NCBI RefSeq assembly: GCF_963920925.1
Contig: NZ_CAWUDI010000009.1
Coordinates: 1 to 64,000, forward strand
Direction: 5' to 3'
Source: Rivularia sp963920925
GTDB taxonomy: Bacteria; Cyanobacteriota; Cyanobacteriia; Cyanobacteriales; Nostocaceae
DNA length: 64,000 nucleotides
Part shown: piece after piece, positions 51,207 to 59,439 of the stretch
Layout of the letters: each line of letters opens with the position of its first letter
Numbering within the stretch: position 1 is the first letter of the stretch
Program-made: the position numbers and the translations under genes
Notes under the pieces: generated by a model
What the model was told of the DNA's origin: nothing
Database searches by the model: none
The model's input: only the letters and a program-made list of their open reading frames with translations

Positions 51207-52211
51207 CTAAAGCAACATCAAAGCAACTTCCTTCGCAAAATAAGTCAAAATCAAATCGGCACCAGCCCGCTTCATACTAGTCAATGTTTCTAAAATTACC
51301 TTCTTCTCATCAATCCAACCTTGCTGTGCAGCGGCTTTAATCATGGCATATTCCCCACTAACGTTATATGCTGCTACGGGCAAATTTGTTGTTGATTTTA
51401 CCTGACAAATAATATCCATGTATGCCAAAGCAGGTTTCACCATGACTATATCCGCACCTTCGGCAATATCTAATGCTACTTCTTTTAAAGCTTCTCTGGC
51501 ATTAGCTGCATCCATTTGATAAGTCTTTTTATCCCCAAATTTTGGTGCTGAATCCAAAGCATCGCGGAAAGGTCCATAATAACTAGAGGCATATTTAGCA
51601 GAGTATGCCAAAATTGCTACATGAAAGTATCCTGCGGCATCTAAAGCTTGACGAATTGCACCAATTCTACCGTCCATCATGTCGGAAGGTGCGACTATAT
51701 CCGTACCCGCTTCGGCTTGGGAAACTGCCATTTTCACCAATACTTCTACTGTGGGGTCATTTAAAATTACTCCGTTGTCATCAACAATACCATCGTGACC
51801 GTGAATACTGAAGGGGTCGAGGGCAACATCGGTAATCACAAGTATTTCTGGTACAGCTTGTTTAATCGCTTTCACGGTTTTTTGTACCAAACCATCCGGA
51901 TTGTAACTTTCCGTACCAGTTTCATCCTTTTTGGCTTCTGAAATCAGAGGAAAAAGCGCGATCGCATTAATTCCTAATTGACTAACTTGCTTGATTTCTT
52001 TGAGCAATAAATCCAACGTATAACGATAACATCCCGGCATGGAAGAGATTTCCATTTTTTGGTTTTCCCCTTCCATGACGAACATCGGGTATATTAAGTC
52101 GTCTACAGTTAGTTGAGTTTCCTGCACCATATTACGTAATGCTGGAGTCCGAAGTAGACGACGGGGACGTTGAATTAAGCTGCTGTTGGAGGTGGGATTT
52201 TCTGATGACAT
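51207..52211 (-). CDS. hemB: Delta-aminolevulinic acid dehydratase, zinc-independent type
   Basis: Porphobilinogen synthase (334 aa from the Met at 52211, MSSENPTSNSS). It condenses two 5-aminolevulinate molecules for haem and chlorophyll. The active-site Lys regions AILAYSAKYASSYYGPFRDA and MVKPALAYMDII are present. The metal loop reads ITDVALDPFSIHGHDGIV, with Ala/Asp where zinc-type enzymes have Cys residues, so it does not need catalytic zinc. Two Zur-like boxes lie immediately upstream. A zinc-sparing HemB under Zur fits substitution for a zinc enzyme during starvation. Confidence 0.92.
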   Translation of the reverse strand: MSSENPTSNSSLIQRPRRLLRTPALRNMVQETQLTVDDLIYPMFVMEGENQKMEISSMPGCYRYTLDLLLKEIKQVSQLGINAIALFPLISEAKKDETGTESYNPDGLVQKTVKAIKQAVPEILVITDVALDPFSIHGHDGIVDDNGVILNDPTVEVLVKMAVSQAEAGTDIVAPSDMMDGRIGAIRQALDAAGYFHVAILAYSAKYASSYYGPFRDALDSAPKFGDKKTYQMDAANAREALKEVALDIAEGADIVMVKPALAYMDIICQVKSTTNLPVAAYNVSGEYAMIKAAAQQGWIDEKKVILETLTSMKRAGADLILTYFAKEVALMLL

Positions 52212-52213
52212 AA

Positions 52214-52228
52214 TGAGAACGATTATTG
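52214..52228. promoter_or_regulatory. Zur-box-like site adjoining the hemB start
   Basis: TGAGAACGATTATTG, an imperfect box ending 2 bp before the hemB start codon, where bound protein would block initiation. It forms a tandem with the box at 52239. Confidence 0.5.
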
Positions 52229-52238
52229 CATATAACAA

Positions 52239-52253
52239 TGATAATGATTATCG
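52239..52253. promoter_or_regulatory. Zur-box-like site upstream of hemB
   Basis: TGATAATGATTATCG, one base from a perfect palindrome, 27 bp before the hemB start. Confidence 0.75.
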
Positions 52254-52372
52254 AATACAAGCTATTCATGTTACATTAATTTTTGTGTAATTATTTTAAA
52301 TACTTGTTATATAGGATTTCACAAGTTTTTTAATTCAAGTATTTTCTACTTTTAGAATTATTCGGCTAAAAT

Positions 52373-52387
52373 TTATTATCATTATCA
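52373..52387. promoter_or_regulatory. Zur-box-like site upstream of the small Cys-rich gene
   Basis: TTATTATCATTATCA, two mismatches from consensus, 28 bp before the ATG at 52416. Confidence 0.55.
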
Positions 52388-52415
52388 TTGTCAACTTAAC
52401 ATCTTGATTAAAACT

Positions 52416-52613
52416 ATGCCAAGCAAAAAAATTCACGTCCGGGAATATAAAGTCAAAGCACACGACCGTATTATCCATACCAGGATTTATAACTTCATTT
52501 GTCAATACTGCCGAGAGATATCGGAACGAGAGACTTATGCAACTGGCTGTCCTAAATATGGGGAGAAATGCAATGGAGTTGAAAGTAAGTGCTTGCGATG
52601 TCAAAAGCAATAA
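52416..52613 (+). CDS. Small zinc-ribbon-like protein (65 aa)
   Basis: The ATG at 52416 gives MPSKKIHVREYKVKAHDRII. Cys pairs follow in FICQYCREIS, TGCPKYGEKCNG and SKCLRCQKQ. The CxxC...CxxC pattern with a basic N-terminus suggests a zinc ribbon or a small nucleic-acid-binding protein. A Zur-like box 28 bp upstream suggests induction by zinc shortage, when a new zinc site would seem costly; it may instead store or sense metal. No family recognised. Confidence 0.6.
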   Translation: MPSKKIHVREYKVKAHDRIIHTRIYNFICQYCREISERETYATGCPKYGEKCNGVESKCLRCQKQ

Positions 52614-52678
52614 ACATCTATATTTTTTGTAAACCTTTCCTAGTCCCCAACTCTCCTCAAAAAATAATATTTATATAA

Positions 52679-52693
52679 TGATTCTCATTCTCA
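52679..52693. promoter_or_regulatory. Weak Zur/Fur-box-like site
   Basis: TGATTCTCATTCTCA, three mismatches from the Zur-like consensus, ~95 bp before the RTX-like gene start. Confidence 0.4.
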
Positions 52694-52788
52694 ACTAAAT
52701 GCTAATATACATAGGTCTGAGGGTAAATGAGTATTTGCACTTAGGTAAAATCCGTTTTAAGAACATCTACCCTGTGAGTCTTAGCACA

Positions 52789-54492
52789 ATGACAACAAAT
52801 CAATTTTTCGACGAAGAACTATATCTTGCCAATAATCCAGAAGTTGCTGCTTCGGTAAAAGAAGGAAAGCACGCTTCTGGATACGATGAATTTACTCAAG
52901 TCGGGCAATTTGTTGAGCGTAGCGGTGTTATATTTAACGGCACCAATGGCAATGATACAGTTCAAGCTTCCGGACAAAAATCCTCAGTCATAGGTGTTAA
53001 TGTTGAGACAGCCGAAATTGGGAATCGATTAATTAATACCGAAACCTCATCCTTGGGAATTGGTGAGATCGATACTTTGCTAGGTTCACCGGGACGTAAT
53101 GTATTTTACCTTGGGGATAATGCCGCAGAAAATCCTTCAGATTTCTATTTAGGTAATGGGGATGAAGATTATGCAGTTATTCGTTATTTTGCTCCTACTA
53201 GTGAAGATGCGGTATATCTAGCGGGTAAGCCTGAAGATTATACATTAGAGACGGTAGATAATAGCGTTCATATTTCTAAAAACGACGACCTGATCGGTAT
53301 TGTTGAGGATGTAACAAAACTGATTCCCGATGGTTTATTTACAGATAACGGGTTACTATTATTTGCCCCAGAGAATTCTTACTACGCAAGAAACACTCAA
53401 CCCTATTTCAATCAACCAGCATATCTCGCAGCGAATCCCGATGTGGAAGCATTGATTGATTCAGGAGAATATCAATCAGCTTGGGACCACTTTATCAAAG
53501 CTGGGATTCATGAAGAAAGACAAACATTTTTTAATGGAGTAGTCGGAAACGACCGCTTTTTCTATCCCCAAGGAAATGCCACAATAGTCAGTTTTCCCAT
53601 TACTGAATACGATCCAATGACAGGAGCAATCAAAACAGCAACAACTGGAACAGGTGACAGAGACCATTATCACGGTTCCTTTGGTAGCGATCGCTTTTTG
53701 TTAGGAAATCAAGGAGAAGATTTCTATGTTGGTAAAGAGGATGAAGATTATGTATTGATTGGTGATTTCGATCCTAAAGAAGACCAATTAATTGTCGCTG
53801 GGAATCTTGATGACTATCAGTTAGGAATATACGATGACGTATATGAAGGAGTTGTCTATAAGGAATTCCAGATTGCTAACAAAGATGGCGATCTCATGGC
53901 TCGGCTCGAAGATGGTGAGAATTTGCAACTGGTGCAAATTGCCAGCGATATTCCTGGTACAAATGCTTTAGTTTCGACCGAATATGAAGGATTAGCTACA
54001 ACGCTTCCCAGCGAACCAATATTTGGTACATTTGGCAATGATTTAATCACCATCGATAAAGGTAATCAATTAGTTTTTGCTGGAGCAGGAGACGATTTGA
54101 TTGATGCAATCTCAAGTTCTGGAAATAATCGTCTTTACGGTGATAATGGCAATGATACATTTATTCTTGGTCAAGGAGATATGGTGTTTGGGGAAGATGG
54201 AAACGACAGATTTTTTGCCCAATCGGGTGGTGGAAATATATTAACAGGTGGTAGCGGAGCGGATCAATTTTGGATTGTTACAGGTGAAATACCTCAAGAA
54301 ACAAACACAATTACCGACTTTAGCATTGGTGAAGATGTCATGGGAATTGCCGGGAGTGGTGGTGATTTTAGTAAGTTGACATTTACACAGCAAAATCAGG
54401 ATTTGTTAATTAGCTTTGACGGTAATAACTTAGCAGTATTAGAGGGTATTCAAGCAAGTAGTTTAAATGCTGACAATTTTGTATTTGTCTAA
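52789..54492 (+). CDS. RTX-like calcium-binding protein, probably exported
   Basis: I start at the ATG at 52789 (MTTNQFFDEELYLANNPEV). Two related N-terminal modules (FDEELYLANNPEVAASVKEG... and FNQPAYLAANPDVEALIDSG..., each ~45 aa) alternate with beta-rich stretches. The C-terminal third carries hemolysin-type nonapeptide repeats (FGTFGNDLITIDKG, FAGAGDDLIDA, LYGDNGNDTFI, FGEDGNDRFF, LTGGSGADQFW) and ends in an aliphatic DNFVFV typical of type I secretion substrates. There is no signal peptide. Calcium binding outside the cell is likely. A weak Zur-like box upstream links it to metal limitation. Confidence 0.8.
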   Translation: MTTNQFFDEELYLANNPEVAASVKEGKHASGYDEFTQVGQFVERSGVIFNGTNGNDTVQASGQKSSVIGVNVETAEIGNRLINTETSSLGIGEIDTLLGSPGRNVFYLGDNAAENPSDFYLGNGDEDYAVIRYFAPTSEDAVYLAGKPEDYTLETVDNSVHISKNDDLIGIVEDVTKLIPDGLFTDNGLLLFAPENSYYARNTQPYFNQPAYLAANPDVEALIDSGEYQSAWDHFIKAGIHEERQTFFNGVVGNDRFFYPQGNATIVSFPITEYDPMTGAIKTATTGTGDRDHYHGSFGSDRFLLGNQGEDFYVGKEDEDYVLIGDFDPKEDQLIVAGNLDDYQLGIYDDVYEGVVYKEFQIANKDGDLMARLEDGENLQLVQIASDIPGTNALVSTEYEGLATTLPSEPIFGTFGNDLITIDKGNQLVFAGAGDDLIDAISSSGNNRLYGDNGNDTFILGQGDMVFGEDGNDRFFAQSGGGNILTGGSGADQFWIVTGEIPQETNTITDFSIGEDVMGIAGSGGDFSKLTFTQQNQDLLISFDGNNLAVLEGIQASSLNADNFVFV

Positions 54493-54528
54493 ATTCATTT
54501 GGGATATCCGGTATTCGTAAATTAGTAA

Positions 54529-54561
54529 TCCACCACATAACTTAATAACTTATGTGGTGGA
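54529..54561. terminator. Strong stem-loop after the RTX-like gene
   Basis: TCCACCACATAA and TTATGTGGTGGA form a perfect 12-bp stem over a 9-nt loop, 36 bp after the stop codon. No T-run follows, so termination strength is uncertain. The MITE begins directly behind it. Confidence 0.55.
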
Positions 54562-54565
54562 CTAT

Positions 54566-54709
54566 TAGACATCTCCGAAAAAGAAAAATACCCCTCTCCA
54601 AACCTCTCCCCCTGTGGGGGAGAGGCTTTAAAACCCCCCTTCCCTTTAAGGGAAGGGGGGTAGGGGGGTTAGGTTTGCAAACTATATAAATGTTTTCCGG
54701 AGATGTCTA
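54566..54709. mobile_element. MITE copy B with TAGACATCTCCG ends
   Basis: It runs from TAGACATCTCCGAAAA (54566) to TTTTCCGGAGATGTCTA (ending 54709). Its right arm, TGTTTTCCGGAGATGTCTA, matches the left arm of copy A at 24445 in inverted orientation, and both share the CCTAACCCCCCTACCCC core. There is no transposase. Confidence 0.75.
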
Positions 54710-54745
54710 TTGGGTAAATACTGTTGAACTCCAGAGTTTTAATTT

Positions 54746-56305
54746 CTAGAAAGTAAAGGTAGTTCTAAAAGTACCAATAACTACATCATTGTTATTCTCA
54801 TTATGGTCTGGTGCAGTTAACCAAATCACACCAGGAGTAATGGCAATATTGTCATTAATCTTATACTGATAAAATGCTTCAATATGATATGAAGTATCTT
54901 GGTCTTCCTCTAAACCATCAATACTAGAACTAGTAAGTCTGGGTTCCATACCAAAGATAACCCCAGCCAAGTTACCTTTTTTACCAAAGTCAGGTAAACC
55001 CAAAGTTACAGCCCAGTTCCAAATATCTGTGCTTCCCCGGTCTGGAAAAGCTGCTGATGTGGCTAAATTACGAGCATTAGTATAACCAGCCCAACCACCT
55101 AATACTAAGTTTTTACTGATTCCTAATGATGCTTGAACACCATAGGAATCGGCACTGAAGGGAGTATCTGCAAGAGTGGATACATTGTCTAATGGTGAAA
55201 CTGTATTAAAGTTAGAAGCACTACTACCAGTACCATTGAACTGGTTATAAGAATTGATATAAGTTAAACCAATCTTAAAGCGATCGCTTGGTGCAAATGT
55301 TAGTTGTGCTAATGCACCGTAGGAGCCGTTAAATAAACCATTATCGGTACTAGGATCATTTGCCGAACCTGCTAAATAAGCCAAACTCAAAGACAAATTT
55401 TTACCAAATTCTTGAGTAACTCCCAAACCCGCACCATCCATTGCTCCATAGATCGGGTTACGAGTTCCAAAGCTAGATAAAGCTCCCTCTGTACCATCAC
55501 CATCAAATAAATTGACTGTATCGACAACATCATCTGCTGCACCTGCGTTTGCGATCGCGATGACGTTAGTGCTTTCAGTTAGGGGGAAGCCGTAGAACAG
55601 CGCATCTAATTCAATGTTGTTATCTCCACTCTCACCAGCAAAAGCTAAACTTCCTTCGGGTGTACCAATATCGGGACCAACTATATTATTGCTTTGCAAT
55701 CTGGTGTAGAGAATATCTTTTCCTGTGAAGCTAGTTGCAAAGTTGATTCTTGTTCTTGCACCTAATGCGGTATTCTCATCGTTTGTATCCCCTTCAAATA
55801 CATCTGTAATCCCCACCACTACTTCACCTTCGAGTTTAGAAGTTGTAGAGAATTGATTTGCTTCTATTTCAGCAGTTCTTGCTTCGACTGCATCTACTCT
55901 TCCTCTGAGAGTTGCTAATTCCGCAGAAAATTCTTCTTGTAGCCTTTGTAGGGTTGCAAGGTCTTCTTTAGTTACTATATCGGCAGTTGCGGTTGCAATC
56001 AACTCATTGACTCTATCCAAGCAAGCATTCAAACCCGCAGCAAATTCATATCTAGTTAATGCTCGATTTCCGCGAAAAGTACCATTGGGATACCCCGCAA
56101 TACAACCGTAACGTTCGACTAATGACTGTAGTGCTTGAAATGCCCAATCTGTTGGCTGTACGTCAGAAAATTGCGAAACAGAAGTAACTTGTCCTAACGT
56201 TTCTTCTTGGGCTTGAGTTTGTGCAATAGCGCTGTCATTAATTAATAATGATGTTGCAAATACGACGGGACTAGTTAGTACAAATTTCCACAAGCTTCTC
56301 TTCAT
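54746..56305 (-). CDS. SLH-domain outer-membrane porin (iron-uptake porin/OprB family)
   Basis: A 519-aa cyanobacterial porin. Order: signal peptide (FVLTSPVVFATSLLINDSAIAQ), SLH domain (FSDVQPTDWAFQALQSLVERYGCIAGYPNGTFRGNRALTRYEFAAGLNACLDRVNEL), a coiled coil (DLATLQRLQEEFSAELATLRGRVDAVEARTAEIEA), and a beta-barrel ending in a C-terminal aromatic (GTFRTTFTF). The SLH domain binds peptidoglycan-linked polymer. It would pass ions or small solutes, and its place beside znuA suggests metal supply. No Zur box was seen before its start. Confidence 0.9.
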   Translation of the reverse strand: MKRSLWKFVLTSPVVFATSLLINDSAIAQTQAQEETLGQVTSVSQFSDVQPTDWAFQALQSLVERYGCIAGYPNGTFRGNRALTRYEFAAGLNACLDRVNELIATATADIVTKEDLATLQRLQEEFSAELATLRGRVDAVEARTAEIEANQFSTTSKLEGEVVVGITDVFEGDTNDENTALGARTRINFATSFTGKDILYTRLQSNNIVGPDIGTPEGSLAFAGESGDNNIELDALFYGFPLTESTNVIAIANAGAADDVVDTVNLFDGDGTEGALSSFGTRNPIYGAMDGAGLGVTQEFGKNLSLSLAYLAGSANDPSTDNGLFNGSYGALAQLTFAPSDRFKIGLTYINSYNQFNGTGSSASNFNTVSPLDNVSTLADTPFSADSYGVQASLGISKNLVLGGWAGYTNARNLATSAAFPDRGSTDIWNWAVTLGLPDFGKKGNLAGVIFGMEPRLTSSSIDGLEEDQDTSYHIEAFYQYKINDNIAITPGVIWLTAPDHNENNNDVVIGTFRTTFTF

Positions 56306-56578
56306 GATTACTTTTTCCTCACACTTAGATTAAAAAAAATACAGATATCGGAAAACGAAATACACTCCAAATTTAAAAAATAAACAACCAGGTTTCTAGA
56401 ATATGGCTTGGCAAGATTTATTGATAAGAAATTTTACTCAAAATTGAGATTTTAAGTTTTATGCATTCTTAAGAAACCCGGCTTTTATCTGAGATAATAA
56501 ATCACAAAAAAGTAATCAATTTCACAATAAAAAGTTAATCAAATTTATGATTAATTACTTTTAGCTAAGAGTCAAATA

Positions 56579-57619
56579 TTAATTTTGGAAAGCCGTATAT
56601 TTACCTCCCAAACCATCAACAATAGCTTTAGTATTAGCAATCAACATTTTTTGATAAGTATCGGCATCCGTTCCCGGTTCCCCCAACCCATCAGCATATA
56701 GTTTTTCTGGAGAAACCTTGACGTTCGCTTCTCTCGCAACTTGTTCGATTAGTTTAGGACTGTGGGTACTTTCAGCAAAAATTGTCGGTACGTTCTCTTG
56801 TTTAATTTCTTTTGATAGTTCGGCAATTCTCGCTGCTGTTGGTTGTGCTTCTGTACTCAAACCTTCTACAGCACCTTCGTAATTAATGTTATAAGCCTGA
56901 GTATAGTAACCCAAAGCGTCGTGAGTGGTAACTAATTTACGCTGTTCAGCAGGAATTGTGGCAATATTTTGTTTAATCCAGCTATCAACTTGTTTAATTT
57001 CCCCGGTCATTTTTTCAGCATTAGTTGCATATAACTGAGCATTCTCTGGAGAAACTTGTTCTAAATTACTCCGAATCGCTTCCACCATCTGAATCCCATT
57101 TTGAGGATTATGCCACACATGGGGGTCTGGTACTTTTTCGTCGGAATGTTTTTCTTCTTCTTCGGAGTGTTCTCCCTCATGCTCGTGGTCGTGTTCTTCC
57201 CCAATCAATGGTTTAGGTACTGCAACTTCATGTACAGCTACTTTTGGGGCTGTATTGCCACTGGCTTTAACTAACTTAATAATACTGGGTTCAAAATCGT
57301 AACCACCGTACAAAACCAAATTAGCCTGCTCGATCGCCTTCCTGTCTTCTGGTTTTGGCTGATACGTATGGGGGTCTGCTCCTGCATCAACCAAACACTT
57401 CAAGTCAACGGTTTGGGCCGCAACTTGCTTAGTTAAGTCGCATAGTACGCTTGTAGTCGCTACAACCAAAGGACGCTCTCCCGTCGTGCTGCTAGTGTTT
57501 GTAGCAGTATTTTCTGTCGTCTGGGTGTTGGAAACGGATGGGGTTTCACCGCAACTAATTAAACCGATAGCTAATGTTAATCCTGTAATTGCGCTTAGTG
57601 GTAATTTTCTAAACATCAC
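56579..57619 (-). CDS. znuA: Zinc-binding periplasmic protein
   Basis: A 346-aa cluster A-I metal-binding protein and lipoprotein (lipobox GLISC). It has the zinc-type His-rich loop (EEHDHEHEGEHSEEEEKHSDE) between strands. Likely ligands are His of DPHTYQPKPED, His of VPDPHVWHNPQN, His of VTTHDALGYYTQ and the acidic residue region of YADGLGEPGTD. It delivers zinc to ZnuB. It is divergent from znuCB across a region holding two Zur-like boxes, the textbook znu arrangement. Confidence 0.93.
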   Translation of the reverse strand: MMFRKLPLSAITGLTLAIGLISCGETPSVSNTQTTENTATNTSSTTGERPLVVATTSVLCDLTKQVAAQTVDLKCLVDAGADPHTYQPKPEDRKAIEQANLVLYGGYDFEPSIIKLVKASGNTAPKVAVHEVAVPKPLIGEEHDHEHEGEHSEEEEKHSDEKVPDPHVWHNPQNGIQMVEAIRSNLEQVSPENAQLYATNAEKMTGEIKQVDSWIKQNIATIPAEQRKLVTTHDALGYYTQAYNINYEGAVEGLSTEAQPTAARIAELSKEIKQENVPTIFAESTHSPKLIEQVAREANVKVSPEKLYADGLGEPGTDADTYQKMLIANTKAIVDGLGGKYTAFQN

Positions 57620-57641
57620 TTATAACGATAATAGCGTAGAA

Positions 57642-57656
57642 TGATAATCGTTATCA
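57642..57656. promoter_or_regulatory. Zur box, perfect palindrome, before znuA
   Basis: TGATAATCGTTATCA is a perfect 7-1-7 palindrome 23 bp before the znuA start. Confidence 0.85.
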
Positions 57657-57699
57657 TACAGCAGCTATTGTACTAAGGGAAATAAATTTTTAACATTAA

Positions 57700-57714
57700 C
57701 AATAATCATTATCA
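57700..57714. promoter_or_regulatory. Zur-box-like site before znuC
   Basis: CAATAATCATTATCA, two mismatches at the left end, 15 bp before the znuC start and next to its Shine-Dalgarno. Confidence 0.65.
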
Positions 57715-57728
57715 TACAGGAGAAATTG

Positions 57729-58463
57729 GTGCTAGAAGTAGAGCATTTGGATGTAGATTACCGGGGAGTAGTGGCTGTTGAAGATGTGAGCTTTCGGATT
57801 ACCCCTGGACAGATGATTGGTATAATTGGTCCAAATGGCGCAGGGAAAAGTACTTTAGTCAAAGCGATACTAGGTTTAATTCCCGTCGCAAATGGAATTA
57901 TTAGATTTCGTAACGGTCTAATTAAAAAGCAGTTGAATGCGATCGCTTACGTACCTCAAAGAACCCAAGTAGATTGGGATTACCCAATTACCGTGCTTTC
58001 GGTGGTGATGATGGCACGTACAGCACGCACTGGTTGGTTTCGTCAACCAAATCGTAAGTCTAAAGAAATAGTTAAATTTGCCTTAGAGAGAGTGGGGATG
58101 TGGGAATTTCGTTCTCGTCAAATTGGTGAACTATCCGGGGGACAACAGCAGCGAGTATTTTTAGCTAGAGCATTGGCACAGCAAGCGGATTTATTCTTTT
58201 TTGATGAGCCGTTTGTTGGCATCGATCGCACTACTGAAGATATTATGTTTGATGTTTTTCACGAATTAAAACGGGAGGGCAAAATCTTGATTTTAATTAC
58301 CCATGATTTGGGTGAAACTTTAACCAAGTGTGACTCCTTACTATTGTTAAACAAACATATTATTGCAGATGGTTCGATCAAAGAGGTTGCGACAACTGAA
58401 AATTTGCAGCGTGCCTATGGCAATAATCTTTTATTTTTAAATAGAGAACATAAATCAGCTTAG
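57729..58463 (+). CDS. znuC: Zinc ABC transporter ATPase
   Basis: A ~244-aa ATPase: Walker A GPNGAGKST, YVPQRTQVDWDYPITVLSVVMM, signature LSGGQQQR, Walker B LFFFDEPFVGIDRT and switch His in LILITHDLGET. I prefer the GTG at 57729 over the TTG at 57726 because the AGGAGA at 57718-57723 is 5 nt from the GTG but only 2 nt from the TTG. It is 20 bp from znuB. Confidence 0.92.
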   Translation: MLEVEHLDVDYRGVVAVEDVSFRITPGQMIGIIGPNGAGKSTLVKAILGLIPVANGIIRFRNGLIKKQLNAIAYVPQRTQVDWDYPITVLSVVMMARTARTGWFRQPNRKSKEIVKFALERVGMWEFRSRQIGELSGGQQQRVFLARALAQQADLFFFDEPFVGIDRTTEDIMFDVFHELKREGKILILITHDLGETLTKCDSLLLLNKHIIADGSIKEVATTENLQRAYGNNLLFLNREHKSA

Positions 58464-58483
58464 TCAATTAACAATTATCAATT

Positions 58484-59365
58484 ATGCTTAATCTGCTTTT
58501 AGAACCGTTGACTTTTGGGTTTATGCGAGATGCGCTACTGATTGCGACTTGCTTGGGTGTTCTTTGTTCTGTTGTCGGTTCTTATTTGATAGTACAGCGT
58601 CAAGGTATACTTGGTGATGTAATTGCTCATGCTGTATTACCGGGAATTGCGATCGCGCTTTTTTTAGGTGTTGATATTTTCTTGGGTGCGTTTATTTCAG
58701 GGACTTTCAGCACTTTTGTCATTGCCTGGATTGAGTCACAGTCTCGCGTTAAAATTGATGCTGCGATGGCTTTAGTCTTTTCTGGTTTTTTAGCATTGGG
58801 TATTATGCTAATTAGCACTTTTAAAAGTAAAGTTGATTTACATCACTTCTTATTTGGCGATATTTTAGGTGTGACTACAGCGGACGTTTGGCGAACTTTA
58901 ATCATTACAGTCATTACCTTACTTTTAGTTAAACTTTGTTATAAAGAATTGCTATTTTACACCTTTGACCCTTTAGGTGCAAAAGCCAGTGGATTACCAG
59001 TAAATCTAATTAATTTTGGTTTAACAGCGGCAATTACTTTAACAATTATTGCTAGTATGCAGGCTGTAGGAGTTGTATTAGTGATTTCTTTATTAATTGG
59101 TCCTGGAGTTACAGCTTATTTATTAGTCAAAGAACTGCATCAAATGATGTTTGTCGGTTCGATAATCGGGGTTATTGGTAGCGTTGGCGGTTTATATATT
59201 AGTTATTATCAAAATGTACCTTCGGGAGCATCGATTGTATTATTTATTTGCGGATTATTTTTATTCACATTTTTATTTAGTCCAACTCAGGGTATATTAA
59301 CTCGTCCGAGAAGAAAGAATCGTTCCAAAATTTTGTCGCAAGTAAGTTCGATGAAACGGAGGTGA
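58484..59365 (+). CDS. znuB: Zinc ABC transporter permease
   Basis: A 293-aa ABC-3 permease with about eight hydrophobic helices. Landmarks are LIVQRQGILGDVIAHAVLPGIAIALFLG, KIDAAMALVFSGFLALGIMLIS, FGDILGVTTADVWRTLIIT and GVVLVISLLIGPGVTAYLL. It is coupled to znuC and shares its Zur-like box. It ends in a basic cytosolic tail (RPRRKNRSKILSQVSSMKRR). Confidence 0.92.
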   Translation: MLNLLLEPLTFGFMRDALLIATCLGVLCSVVGSYLIVQRQGILGDVIAHAVLPGIAIALFLGVDIFLGAFISGTFSTFVIAWIESQSRVKIDAAMALVFSGFLALGIMLISTFKSKVDLHHFLFGDILGVTTADVWRTLIITVITLLLVKLCYKELLFYTFDPLGAKASGLPVNLINFGLTAAITLTIIASMQAVGVVLVISLLIGPGVTAYLLVKELHQMMFVGSIIGVIGSVGGLYISYYQNVPSGASIVLFICGLFLFTFLFSPTQGILTRPRRKNRSKILSQVSSMKRR

Positions 59366-59408
59366 ATTTTCACTCAACAGGACACTTTTCTAAAATCTAA
59401 TGCTAATA

Positions 59409-59423
59409 TGATAACGATTATCA
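59409..59423. promoter_or_regulatory. Zur box upstream of the flavoprotein gene
   Basis: TGATAACGATTATCA, one mismatch from a perfect palindrome, 17 bp before the ATG at 59440. Confidence 0.75.
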
Positions 59424-59439
59424 TTATTTGCAAGATTTT

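Noticed and set aside
56306..56578. A Zur box in front of the SLH porin gene
   Set aside because: Searched by eye for TGATAAT or ATTATCA pairs in the region and found none convincing, so zinc control of the porin is not claimed.
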